Assembly (NCBI GenBank): GCA_964354215.1
Contig: CAYGYT010000016.1
Location: 1-46,533 of the forward strand
DNA: 46,533 nt
Direction: 5' to 3'
Origin: CAVRZR01 sp964354215
GTDB taxonomy: Bacteria > Actinomycetota > Coriobacteriia > Anaerosomatales > CAVRZR01
Of this stretch, positions 7,766-16,299 are shown piece by piece. Both the position numbers and the translations under genes were made by a program. The notes beneath the pieces were generated by a model. The model was not told where the DNA came from. It worked only from the letters and a program-made list of their open reading frames with translations, and did no database searches. Numbering within the stretch: position 1 is the stretch's first letter; the number at the start of each line of letters is the position of its first letter.

Positions 7766-8629
7766 CTAGCCTCGGCGCAGCGTGATGACGTGCACCTCGG
7801 GCTGTGCGAAGAAGCGCAGCGGTGCCGTCACGGTGCCGACGCCGTTCGAGATCAGGATCGGCACGCCGTTCTCGTGTTTCCAGCCGGTGAGGAAGCGCTG
7901 CCCGAACCGCGAGGCGACCATCGGAGCGAACCTGCCAAAGAACGTGACCTGCCCTCCGTGTGTGTGGCCCGCGAGTGCCAAATCCCACTTGTCACCGGCT
8001 TCAGAGAGCTGACCCCCGAACACGTCGGGATTGTGTGACACGAGGATCGCGAACTCGGAAGGGGAGACGTCTTCGGCGATACGGCACGCATCCGGATGGC
8101 CGGTGTAGAGGTCTTCGACACCGCCGACGGCGATCGAGCCCCCGTCCTTCCAGACGCGGACTGTCTTGTTCTCGAGCAGCGTGATGCCGGCGCGCTCGAG
8201 CCCGGCTACTGCTTCCTCCCGGCTCTCCCACACGTCGTGGTTGCCGAGCACCGCATAGCGTGCGAGCTTCGCCTTGAACCGGGAAGCCTCGGGGTAGAAC
8301 ACCTGGGCGCCCGTGGTTCGGCCTCCGACGTAGTCCCCGCCGAGTATGAGCACGTCGGCGTCCAGACGGTTCACCGCATCCACGAGTCCCGCCATGCGCT
8401 GTCGGCCGAGGTGCGGGCCGGCGTGTATGTCGGCAACGAACACGACCCGCAGGCCGTCGAAGGCGGCTGGAACGTCGGCGCTGACAAGGTCTCTCCTGTC
8501 AACGCGCAGGCGACGCGCTTCGGTCGCAGCGATCAGGAAGAACGCAGAGGTGAGTAGGACGACGATGAGCGCCGCCGTACGCAGGGCGCGCGTCAACGGC
8601 GTGTCAGGTATGGGGCTGAAAATCGACAT
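7766..8629 (-). CDS. Membrane-anchored metallophosphoesterase (YkuE/YaeI-like)
   Basis: 287 residues with the ATG at 8629; an upstream extension to 8725 is possible but would overlap the divergent promoter. A hydrophobic anchor at about 17-36 is followed by the calcineurin-like phosphoesterase core: D67-x-H69, GGD at 97-99, GNHD at 129-132, VSHNPD and GHTHGG. Family members of this build are di-metal phosphodiesterases, some acting on lipid substrates (UDP-diacylglucosamine or GPI-like). It is divergent from the membrane-protein gene at 8715. Confidence 0.85.
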   Translation of the reverse strand: MSIFSPIPDTPLTRALRTAALIVVLLTSAFFLIAATEARRLRVDRRDLVSADVPAAFDGLRVVFVADIHAGPHLGRQRMAGLVDAVNRLDADVLILGGDYVGGRTTGAQVFYPEASRFKAKLARYAVLGNHDVWESREEAVAGLERAGITLLENKTVRVWKDGGSIAVGGVEDLYTGHPDACRIAEDVSPSEFAILVSHNPDVFGGQLSEAGDKWDLALAGHTHGGQVTFFGRFAPMVASRFGQRFLTGWKHENGVPILISNGVGTVTAPLRFFAQPEVHVITLRRG

Positions 8630-8701
8630 GGTAATCGCCGGAGATGCAAGACTCCGGCCAAGTCCGTCAGACACCGGCGCGAACGACCACGCCATTGCCA
8701 G

Positions 8702-8707
8702 TAGAAT
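8702..8707 (+). promoter_or_regulatory. TAGAAT -10 box, leaderless-type promoter
   Basis: TAGAAT lies 7 nt before the GTG at 8715 with no ribosome-binding sequence between. Transcription would begin at or next to the start codon. Confidence 0.45.
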
Positions 8708-8714
8708 GTGATTC

Positions 8715-9260
8715 GTGACCACCATCTCCGATGTCGCGTCGTTGTGGCCCGCCTGGGTGTTCGTGGCGGCACTGCTTGTATGGTCGCTCTACCACGATAC
8801 CGCGTATCACCGAGTTCTTACTTCCTACGGGCGGCTCCGGGCATCGCGGGGTGCGGCCGACGAGAACTGGCCCTCTCCGCATGTCGCGCGCGAGTTTGCG
8901 GTCAATCCGGCGATCCTGCTCGTTGCCGGAGCGCTCGCGTTTGTCTCCGCGGGTTTGCTGGGTTGGGCGACGTACGTGCTTGCCGCCGATGCGGCCGCGA
9001 CCGAGTCACCGCAACGTGTGGCGTCGGCGTTGGCGTGTGTGACACTCGTCGTGGTCGGGGTCGTGCTGCTCCGGGCTTCCGTCGTGCGATTGCGCTCGCC
9101 GTGGCACGGCGTCGGGCGGCTGCTGCGGCGCGCCGTCTACGCCTCGTCGGCCCGCCGGGAGACGCTGCTTTCCGAGGCGCTCACGCTCGACCCGGAGCTC
9201 AAGACCGCGGACGACGCGGTTACGCAAGCGGGCAAGGCCAGGGTGCACGAAGGACCGTAG
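8715..9260 (+). CDS. Membrane protein of unknown function
   Basis: 181 residues from GTG. Hydrophobic helices lie at about 10-24, 66-88 and 102-119, followed by a basic, then helical, soluble tail. I do not recognise a family and see no catalytic motif. The start is supported by the TAGAAT box one leaderless spacing upstream. It precedes the complex I operon but is separated from it by a 157-bp region with its own promoter. Confidence 0.6.
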   Translation: MTTISDVASLWPAWVFVAALLVWSLYHDTAYHRVLTSYGRLRASRGAADENWPSPHVAREFAVNPAILLVAGALAFVSAGLLGWATYVLAADAAATESPQRVASALACVTLVVVGVVLLRASVVRLRSPWHGVGRLLRRAVYASSARRETLLSEALTLDPELKTADDAVTQAGKARVHEGP

Positions 9261-9324
9261 GGGACGAAGCCTCCCGCCGTTCTTGGTGGTACGCCCCTGA
9301 TGCCCGTCAGCGCCCTAGGGATGC

Positions 9325-9352
9325 TTGTTCCCAGAAGGGAACCCGCTAGACT
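9325..9352 (+). promoter_or_regulatory. Putative nuo operon promoter with overlapping palindrome
   Basis: TTGTTC (9325-9330), 16 bp, TAGACT (9347-9352) fits a sigma-70-type promoter about 65 nt before the nuoA start. A hairpin-like GTTCCC-AGAA-GGGAAC (9328-9343) fills the spacer, where a bound regulator would block RNA polymerase. Confidence 0.45.
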
Positions 9353-9417
9353 AGGCGAACAAACCACCAAACACCGCGTTCTGGCGGACGCGTTTGCAAC
9401 TCCTCCTGGGGTAAGGG

Positions 9418-9780
9418 GTGGCTGTGGAAGGCCCGGCTTTGGTGTTCTCGGGATTCCTTCTGCTTGGCGTGCTCTTCGCCTTCTTCATGACCTGGCTTCC
9501 CTCGAGACTCGCGCCCCGCGAGCCAAACCCTGCGAAGTCCCGACCGTACGAGTGTGGCGAGGTCCCCGTCGGTCAGCCGTGGATCCGTTTCCGCGTCGCC
9601 TACTACATCTTCGCGCTGATCTTCGTCGTCTTCGATATCGAGACGGTCTTTCTCTACCCGTGGGCGGTCATCTTCCGGAAGCTCGGCGTCTTCGGCCTTG
9701 TCGAGATGGCCGTCTTCATCGGCATCCTGACACTCGGGCTCGCCTACGCGTGGCGCAAGGGCGTCCTCAGATGGGTGTAG
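9418..9780 (+). CDS. nuoA: Complex I subunit A
   Basis: 120 residues with three membrane helices. The loop after helix 1 contains KSRPYECGEVP and the second helix VVFDIETVFLYPW, both diagnostic of NuoA/ND3. It forms part of the membrane arm next to the quinone tunnel. The GTG at 9418 follows the sequence GGGGTAAGG. First gene of an eleven-gene operon; its end overlaps the start of nuoB. Confidence 0.95.
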   Translation: MAVEGPALVFSGFLLLGVLFAFFMTWLPSRLAPREPNPAKSRPYECGEVPVGQPWIRFRVAYYIFALIFVVFDIETVFLYPWAVIFRKLGVFGLVEMAVFIGILTLGLAYAWRKGVLRWV

Positions 9781-10268
9781 ACGAGCCGGGCACCGTCATC
9801 ATGGGCCCGCTCGACCGGGTCATCGCGTGGGCGCGCGGACGGTCGCTTTGGCCGCTCACCTTCGGCATCGCCTGTTGCGCGATCGAGATGATGAGCGCTG
9901 GCTGTTCCCGCTACGACACCGACCGGTTCGGCATCTTCTTTCGTGGCTCGCCGCGCCAGTCCGACGTGATGATCGTCGCGGGTACCATCACGCCCAAGAT
10001 GGCCCAGCGCATCGAGCGCCTTCACGCGCAGATGGCCGCCCCGAGGTACGTCATCGCGATGGGCTCGTGTGCGATCTGCGGCGGACCGTTCGCGGGGGGC
10101 TACAACGTCGTGAACGGAGTCGATTCGCTGATTCCGGTGGACGTGTACGTTCCCGGCTGCCCGCCTCGCCCCGAGGCGCTCATCCAGGCGCTCGTGATGC
10201 TGCAGGACAGCATCGTCGCCGGGGTGCCGCCGGCCTCGCAACGACGTGAGACGGCGAGCGCGGAATGA
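9771..10268 (+). CDS. nuoB: Complex I subunit B (cluster N2)
   Basis: 165 residues. Carries the N2 [4Fe-4S] ligands C35, C36, C100 and C130 in their conserved settings (GIACCAIEM, GSCAICGG, PGCPPRPEAL). N2 passes electrons to quinone. The ATG at 9771 overlaps the nuoA stop, so the two are translationally coupled; longer upstream frames run through nuoA and are not credible. Confidence 0.96.
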   Translation: MGVDEPGTVIMGPLDRVIAWARGRSLWPLTFGIACCAIEMMSAGCSRYDTDRFGIFFRGSPRQSDVMIVAGTITPKMAQRIERLHAQMAAPRYVIAMGSCAICGGPFAGGYNVVNGVDSLIPVDVYVPGCPPRPEALIQALVMLQDSIVAGVPPASQRRETASAE

Positions 10269-11974
10269 TGGCCGCCGTCACCAGCCTGACGGTCGCTCTC
10301 CCTGAGCTGCTCCCGCCCGGGTCCGAAGAACGGGGAGCCATCGGGTCGGGTGGCATCGCATGCTTCGAGGTGCCGGCCCAGCGTGTTGTCGATGCGATGG
10401 CGGCGCTCAAGGAGACGGGGGGCTTCTCTCGGCTGTCGCTCCTGACCGCTGTCGATCTCCCCGAAGGCGCCGGACTCGAGATGCTGTACGTGGTCTCGCG
10501 GCCGTCCGATGGGACTCTCGTCGCTATCAAGGTGCCGCTCGCCGAGGGGTCTCCGCTCGTTCCGACGATCTCCGGTGTATGGCGCGCCGCCGAGTGGCTC
10601 GAGCGCGAGGTCTACGACCTCTTCGGCGTCGTCTTCGAAGGCCACCCGGACCTGCGTCGCATCCTGTTGCTGGAGGACTTCGTCGGCCACCCGCTGCGAA
10701 GATCGTACGGAGGGCAGACGGCCGAGGGCGAAACGGTCGAGGGCGAGACCACCACAGACACGCTCACTCGCGCGCGTGCGAGCGAACTCGATCTCGAGAA
10801 GGTGCGCTCGTTCGCCGAGGAGACGCACGACGCGAGTCGGCTCGCGCGCTACGAACGCCCCGTCGTGGGCCCCGAGCTTCGCTCCGAGAAGATCATCCTG
10901 AACATGGGTCCGCAGCATCCCAGCACCCACGGCGTGCTGCACTTCCTGCTGTCGCTCGAGGGCGAGATCGTGACCTCGGCGGAACCCTCGATCGGCTATC
11001 TGCACCGGTGCATCGAGAAGCTCTGCGAATCGAAGACGTACAAACAGTGCATCGCGATGATGGACCGGGCGGACTACGTTTCGGGGTTCCTCACCGAGCA
11101 CGCCTTCGTGCTCGCCGCAGAGGAACTCGGCGGCGTCGAGGTGCCGCCGAAGGCCGAGTACCTACGCGTCCTGTTCTCGGAACTCTGCCGGATCACCAGC
11201 CACCATGTGTGGCTCGGCTCGTACGGTCTCGACCTTGGGGCGCTCACGCCCTTCCTCTACTGCTTCAGGGAGCGAGAGGCGATCCTCGACTTCTTCGAGG
11301 CGACCACCGGTGGTCGCATGATGTTCAACTACTTCCGCGTCGGCGGCGTGAAGGCCGACCTTCCGCCGGGACTCGCCGCCGACATCAAGCGCCTCCTCGA
11401 GAAGCTGCCGGCTGCGATCGATGAGTACGAGTCGCTGCTCACGACCAACGAGATCTTCCTCGCGCGCACGAAGGGCGTCGGCATCATCTCCCCGCAGATG
11501 GCCGAGGACTACTGCCTCAGCGGCGCCATGCGCCGAGGGTCGGGCATCTCGTCGGACTTGCGGCGCGACGAGCCCTACGGGGCATACGGTGACTTCGACG
11601 TGCGCGTGCCGGTGGGTACGGTCGGCGACTGCTACGACCGCTACCTCGTGCGTGTTGCCGAGATGCGCGAGGCCGGGCGCATCGCTCTTGCGGCGCTCGA
11701 GGGGATGCCCGAGGGCGACCACATCAACCCGGACGTGCCGAGGACGTACAAGCCGCCCGCTGGCGAGGCGTACCGTCGCGTCGAGAGCCCGCGCGGCGAG
11801 CTCGGCGTCTATCTCATGAGCGACGGCACGAGCCAGCCCTGGCGGATGAAGATCCGCTCGCCCGCGTTCTCGAACCTGCAGGTCGCTCCCGCTCTGCTGG
11901 TGGGTCGGCGGATGGGCGATGTCGTGGCGGTCGCCGGATCGGTCGACGTGGTAATGGGAGAGATCGACCGATGA
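10265..11974 (+). CDS. nuoCD: Complex I fused subunits C and D
   Basis: 569 residues. The N-terminal 175 residues are NuoC (ending with the EREVYDLFGVVFEGHPDLRR-type signature); a linker rich in Glu and Thr follows; NuoD begins with NMGPQHPSTHG at residue 213. NuoCD fusions are known in Escherichia coli and several other bacteria. NuoD lines the quinone site with NuoB. The ATGATG start overlaps the nuoB stop. Confidence 0.95.
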   Translation: MMAAVTSLTVALPELLPPGSEERGAIGSGGIACFEVPAQRVVDAMAALKETGGFSRLSLLTAVDLPEGAGLEMLYVVSRPSDGTLVAIKVPLAEGSPLVPTISGVWRAAEWLEREVYDLFGVVFEGHPDLRRILLLEDFVGHPLRRSYGGQTAEGETVEGETTTDTLTRARASELDLEKVRSFAEETHDASRLARYERPVVGPELRSEKIILNMGPQHPSTHGVLHFLLSLEGEIVTSAEPSIGYLHRCIEKLCESKTYKQCIAMMDRADYVSGFLTEHAFVLAAEELGGVEVPPKAEYLRVLFSELCRITSHHVWLGSYGLDLGALTPFLYCFREREAILDFFEATTGGRMMFNYFRVGGVKADLPPGLAADIKRLLEKLPAAIDEYESLLTTNEIFLARTKGVGIISPQMAEDYCLSGAMRRGSGISSDLRRDEPYGAYGDFDVRVPVGTVGDCYDRYLVRVAEMREAGRIALAALEGMPEGDHINPDVPRTYKPPAGEAYRRVESPRGELGVYLMSDGTSQPWRMKIRSPAFSNLQVAPALLVGRRMGDVVAVAGSVDVVMGEIDR

Positions 11975-13032
11975 GCCTACTCAGGATCATCGTCGCGGTC
12001 GTGGCGACGTTCGCCTTCTTCATGGTGAACACGGTGATCGTGATGTACCTCGAGCGAAAGGTGCTAGGGCATCTTCAATCACGGCTCGGGCCGATGCGCA
12101 CCGGGTTCCACGGCGTACTGCAGCCCATCGCCGACGCCGTGAAGGTGCTGGCCAAGGAGGACCTCTGTCCTGCGCGCGCCGACCGCATCCTCTTCCGGCT
12201 CGCGCCCATCATGGCGTTCGTCCCCGCGTTCCTCGTGTGGGCGGCGATGCCGTGGGCCGAGAGCTTCTTCGGCCTCGATCTGGATGTCGGCGTCTTCTAC
12301 GTGTTCGCGGTCGCCGCCCTCTTCCCGATCGGTCTGTTGGTGGCCGGTTGGGCTTCCAACAACAAGTACTCGCTTCTCGGCGGCTTTCGTGCCGCGGCCC
12401 AGCAAGTGAGCTACGAGGTGCCGATGCTGCTGTCGGTCATGGGTGTTGTCATGCTCGCGGGCTCGCTCGGCCTCACCTCGATCGTTGATGCTCAGTCCCA
12501 GACATGGTTCGTGTTCCTGCAACCGCTCGCGTTCGTTCTCTACCTCATCTGCATACTCGCCGAGCTCAATCGAGTCCCCTTCGACATGCCGGAGGCGGAG
12601 TCCGAACTGGTGGCCGGCTTCAGCGTCGAGTACTCGGGAATGCGCTTCGCCATGTTCTTCCTCGCCGAGTACGCGAACGTATTCACGATGTCGGTCCTTG
12701 GCGCGCTGCTCTTCTTGGGCGGCTGGTCGGGGCCATTCCTCCCGGGTCTCGCCTGGCTTCTGCTCAAGGCCTACCTGATCGTCACGTTCATCGTCATGGT
12801 GCGCGGCACCCTGCCCCGAATCCGGGTGGACCAGCTCATGGCCTTCGGCTGGAAGATGCTCCTGCCGATGGCGCTTGCGAACGTGCTCATCACGGGCGTC
12901 GGCATCGTCGTCGGCTGGTGGGCGCTCGTCGTGCTCGAGCTCCTTGCGCTCGGGCTGCTCTTCTGGCTCATCTCCGCCGTCGCCGGGTCAGCCGGCGGCG
13001 CGCTACCCGCGGACGCGGAGGTGTTGCCGTGA
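11971..13032 (+). CDS. nuoH: Complex I subunit H
   Basis: 353 residues, about eight membrane helices. Contains the E-rich loop NRVPFDMPEAESELV that lies at the quinone entrance and links quinone reduction to proton movement, and the early YLERKVLGHLQSRLGPMR segment. The ATG overlaps the nuoCD stop as ATGA. Confidence 0.96.
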   Translation: MSLLRIIVAVVATFAFFMVNTVIVMYLERKVLGHLQSRLGPMRTGFHGVLQPIADAVKVLAKEDLCPARADRILFRLAPIMAFVPAFLVWAAMPWAESFFGLDLDVGVFYVFAVAALFPIGLLVAGWASNNKYSLLGGFRAAAQQVSYEVPMLLSVMGVVMLAGSLGLTSIVDAQSQTWFVFLQPLAFVLYLICILAELNRVPFDMPEAESELVAGFSVEYSGMRFAMFFLAEYANVFTMSVLGALLFLGGWSGPFLPGLAWLLLKAYLIVTFIVMVRGTLPRIRVDQLMAFGWKMLLPMALANVLITGVGIVVGWWALVVLELLALGLLFWLISAVAGSAGGALPADAEVLP

Positions 13033-13502
13033 TCGGCATCGCCCGCGGCTTGGTGACCACGTTCAAGCACCTGGTGCGCCCTGCGATCACCGAGCTCTAC
13101 CCCAATGAGAAGCGCGAGCTGCCCGAGCGCAGTCGCGGGTCCATCGCGCTCACGATGGGCGAGGACGGGACCCCGCTCTGCAAAGCATGCCTGCTGTGCT
13201 CGCGCGAGTGCCCCGACGATGCTCTCTTGGTCGAGGTCGAAAAGGGACCCGAGGGCAAGGGCCGGGTACTCACGCGCTTCACCTTCGACATGGGGCGCTG
13301 CATGTACTGCGGGTTGTGTGTCGAGGCTTGTACGTCGGACGCACTGCGCATGACGACGGAGTTCGAGCATGCGTCGTGGGACCGGGCCGACGTCGTGCGG
13401 GTGCTGTACGCAGCGCCTGCCCGCGCCACCGACGAGACGCCCGGCGCGGCGGCCTCTGCCGGGCCTTCTGCGGATACCGCACCCCCTGCGGAGGAGTCCT
13501 GA
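13029..13502 (+). CDS. nuoI: Complex I subunit I (two [4Fe-4S] clusters)
   Basis: 157 residues from a GTG that overlaps the nuoH stop as GTGA. Two complete cluster motifs: C51, C54, C57, C61 and C91, C94, C97, C101. An Ala/Pro/Thr-rich tail of about 25 residues follows the conserved domain. With NuoE, NuoF and NuoG missing from the operon, NuoI is the expected docking point for a soluble donor such as ferredoxin. Confidence 0.95.
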   Translation: MIGIARGLVTTFKHLVRPAITELYPNEKRELPERSRGSIALTMGEDGTPLCKACLLCSRECPDDALLVEVEKGPEGKGRVLTRFTFDMGRCMYCGLCVEACTSDALRMTTEFEHASWDRADVVRVLYAAPARATDETPGAAASAGPSADTAPPAEES

Positions 13503-14068
13503 TGACTCGCACTGCCGTCGTCTTCTATGCGTACGCGCTCGTATCACTCGTGGGCGCGGTCGGCATGGTCGTCGCCCGCAACCTCATCTACTCGGTACTC
13601 TCGCTCTTCGCCTCGCTCCTCGCGCTCGGCGTTCTCTATCTGCTTCTGGGCAGCCAGTTCCTTGCCGCGATGCAGTTGTTCATCTACGGCGGTGCCGTCA
13701 CCGTGCTCGTGCTCTTCGTTGTCATGCTCACGCGGGCCGCATCCGAGGAGCCTGGCGACTTCACCAAGTTGACACGCCCGATCTCGCTGATCGGAAGCAT
13801 CCTGCTGTTCGTGGTTCTGGCGGGTGTCTTCGTCAGGACGGAGTTTTCGGTGGCCACCTCGTTTCAGCACGACACGGCATCGCTCGCGCAGATCCTGTTC
13901 TCTCGCTACGTTCTGCCGTTCGAGCTGGCGGGACTCGCGCTGACCGTCGCGCTCGTCGGCGCGATAGTGATCGCGCGCGACGATGCGCCCATCCGGCTGC
14001 CTGCATCCGAGGCCGGTGACGCGACCGACGCCAACGAGGCAGTCGAAGCCGAGGGCGTTGCCGAGTGA
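13502..14068 (+). CDS. nuoJ: Complex I subunit J
   Basis: 188 residues, five hydrophobic helices. The third helix IYGGAVTVLVLFVVML matches the conserved NuoJ/ND6 helix with its pi-bulge region. The ATG overlaps the nuoI stop. An acidic tail (about 25 residues) lies beyond the last helix. Confidence 0.94.
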   Translation: MTRTAVVFYAYALVSLVGAVGMVVARNLIYSVLSLFASLLALGVLYLLLGSQFLAAMQLFIYGGAVTVLVLFVVMLTRAASEEPGDFTKLTRPISLIGSILLFVVLAGVFVRTEFSVATSFQHDTASLAQILFSRYVLPFELAGLALTVALVGAIVIARDDAPIRLPASEAGDATDANEAVEAEGVAE

Positions 14069-14373
14069 TCACGCTCACCCACTACCTCGTCCTGGCGGCC
14101 GCGCTCTTCTGCATCGGCGTCTACGGTGCCCTCACGAGTCGGAACGCTCTACGCGTGCTCATCTGCGTCGAGCTCATGCTGAACGCCGTGAACCTGAACC
14201 TCGCCGCGTTCTCGGTCTACGTTGCCCCGCGCGAGGCCGTCGGAATGAACTTCATCGTCTTCCTCATGGTGCTTGCTGCCGCCGAGGTAGGACTTGGCCT
14301 TGCCATCATGGTCGCCATCCACCGCAAGCGTGAAGTGACCGAGATAGACCGGCTTTCGTCGCTGAAGGGGTAG
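14065..14373 (+). CDS. nuoK: Complex I subunit K
   Basis: 102 residues, three helices, with the two buried glutamates E36 (CVELMLNAVN) and E74 (AAAEVGLGLA) of the proton path. GTG start overlapping the nuoJ stop. Confidence 0.96.
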   Translation: MITLTHYLVLAAALFCIGVYGALTSRNALRVLICVELMLNAVNLNLAAFSVYVAPREAVGMNFIVFLMVLAAAEVGLGLAIMVAIHRKREVTEIDRLSSLKG

Positions 14374-14376
14374 CGG

Positions 14377-16299
14377 ATGGCGCTGATGCAGAACGCATGG
14401 ATGCTGCCGCTGGTGCCGTTGCTTGCGTTCGGCGTTGTGCTCGCAGGCGGTCGCCGCCTCCCGCTCATCCTCGCGCCGGCGGTCGCCATCGCCGCCATCG
14501 GAGCCGTGTTCGCCTCCTCGCTCGCGATTCTCGCGTATGTGTGGTCCGGCGAGCGCTTCGCCGCCTCGCTCACGTGGCTCTCGGCGGGCGGCTTGAGCGT
14601 GCGCGCAGGCATCAGCATCGACCCGCTCTCGGCACTGATGCTCATCGTCGTGTCGTTCGTGAGCCTGCTGGTGCAGGTGTACTCGCTTGGATACATGCAC
14701 AACGAGGAGCGCTTCCGGTGGTACTACGGCGCGATCTCGCTCTTCTCGGCGGCCATGTTGGGCGTGGTCGTCGCCGACAGCTGGCTCACGATGTACATGT
14801 GCTGGGAGCTCATGGGCCTCGCGTCGTACCTGCTCATTGGCTTCTGGTTCGAGCGGCCCGAAGCAGCTGCCGCCGCGAAGAAGGCGTTTCTGGTCACTCG
14901 CCTGGGCGACGTGGGTTTCGGACTGGCGATCGCAGCCATCTGGTGGAACGCGGGGAGCGTGCACTTCGAGACGGTGTTCCGACGCCTCGAGCATGGCTTG
15001 ATCTCTCCGGAAGCGGCGACCGTGATCGCGCTGCTGCTCTTCGCGGGCGCCATGGGTAAGAGCGCGCAGTTCCCGCTGCACGTCTGGCTTCCCGACGCCA
15101 TGGCCGGCCCCACTCCGGGTTCTGCGCTGATCCACGCGGCCACGATGGTCGCGGCAGGCGTCTACCTGGTCGCGCGCTCGTACCCGCTGTTCGAGGCGAG
15201 CGCGACGGCGCTCTCGGTCGTGGCGATCGTCGGGACGATCACGGCGGTGATGGCCGCGTTGATCGCGGTTGCGATGGACGACATCAAGAAGGTGCTGGCG
15301 TACTCCACCATCTCGCAGCTCGGTTTCATGATGCTGGCGCTCGGGGTCGGCGCTCCGGCCGTCGCGATGTTCCACCTCACGACGCACGCGTTCTTCAAGG
15401 CGCTACTCTTCCTCGCCGCGGGCTCGGTCATCCATGCGACGCACAACCAGGACATGCGTCAGTTGGGTGGGCTGTGGCGCAAGATGCCTTGGACCACCGC
15501 TACGTGGGTACTGGGGGCGCTCTCCCTCGCGGGAATTCCTCCGCTTGCCGGCTTCTGGAGCAAGGACGAGATCCTGGGCGCGGTCCTGCACTCCGGTCGG
15601 ACGAGCCTGCTCGTGGTAGGTCTGTTCACCGCGTTCCTGACAGCCTTCTACATGGGCCGCGCTACGTTCATGACCTTCTTCGGCAAGCCACGTGACGAGG
15701 AGCTCTTCGCTCACGCGCACGAGTCCCCGTGGGTGATGACAGGCCCGCTCGCCGTGCTCGCGACCTTGGCGGTCGTCGCTGGGCTGGTCGGGTCGCCGGT
15801 GAGCGACTACGCCTTTGGGCGCTTCCTCGGCGAGCATGCTGCCGAGGAGCCGAACCTGGTACTGCTCGGCCTGGCTGTAGGAGTCGCCGTTGGCGGTATC
15901 GTGCTCGCCTGGCTCATGTACATCAAGCGAGCGGTGGAGCCGGACCGCCACCTCAGATGGCGGCCGCTCGCGTTCCTCCTGCCCAACAAGTTCTGGTTCG
16001 ACGAGATCTACCAGTCTGTCATCGTGAAGCCCCTCATGGCGCTCGCCGGTTTCTCGGCGAAATTCGACCGCGTCGTCGTGGACGGTGCGGTCCGTGGTGT
16101 AGGTGCCATCGGCATGGCCTCAAGCCGCTTCCTCGCAGTGTTCGATCGACGGGTCGTAGACGGGGCGGTGGACGGGCTCGGCACGTCGGTGCGGGCCGGG
16201 GGCCGCCAGGTCCGCCGGATTCAGACAGGCAATGTCCAGACCTACCTGCTCATGTTCTTCTTGGCCGTGCTCGCTCTCCTTGTGGCGTTCACGCGATGA
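14377..16299 (+). CDS. nuoL: Complex I subunit L with a duplicated lateral-helix segment
   Basis: 640 residues, about 27 longer than the Escherichia coli protein. The antiporter core is intact, including the TM5 glutamate in MCWELMGLASYL. In the C-terminal lateral-helix region a 26-residue unit is repeated in tandem: FDRVVVDGAVRGVG begins at residue 563 and FDRRVVDGAVDGLG at 589. The lateral helix spans the other antiporter subunits in ordinary complex I; lengthening by one unit is what a complex with an additional pumping subunit needs. The operon indeed carries a second nuoM. Confidence 0.95.
   Translation: MALMQNAWMLPLVPLLAFGVVLAGGRRLPLILAPAVAIAAIGAVFASSLAILAYVWSGERFAASLTWLSAGGLSVRAGISIDPLSALMLIVVSFVSLLVQVYSLGYMHNEERFRWYYGAISLFSAAMLGVVVADSWLTMYMCWELMGLASYLLIGFWFERPEAAAAAKKAFLVTRLGDVGFGLAIAAIWWNAGSVHFETVFRRLEHGLISPEAATVIALLLFAGAMGKSAQFPLHVWLPDAMAGPTPGSALIHAATMVAAGVYLVARSYPLFEASATALSVVAIVGTITAVMAALIAVAMDDIKKVLAYSTISQLGFMMLALGVGAPAVAMFHLTTHAFFKALLFLAAGSVIHATHNQDMRQLGGLWRKMPWTTATWVLGALSLAGIPPLAGFWSKDEILGAVLHSGRTSLLVVGLFTAFLTAFYMGRATFMTFFGKPRDEELFAHAHESPWVMTGPLAVLATLAVVAGLVGSPVSDYAFGRFLGEHAAEEPNLVLLGLAVGVAVGGIVLAWLMYIKRAVEPDRHLRWRPLAFLLPNKFWFDEIYQSVIVKPLMALAGFSAKFDRVVVDGAVRGVGAIGMASSRFLAVFDRRVVDGAVDGLGTSVRAGGRQVRRIQTGNVQTYLLMFFLAVLALLVAFTR

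Noticed and set aside
14149..15387. 412-codon minus-strand frame opposite nuoK/nuoL
   Set aside because: Low-complexity His/Arg/Glu/Asp antisense frame with no motif; the sense genes are certain.
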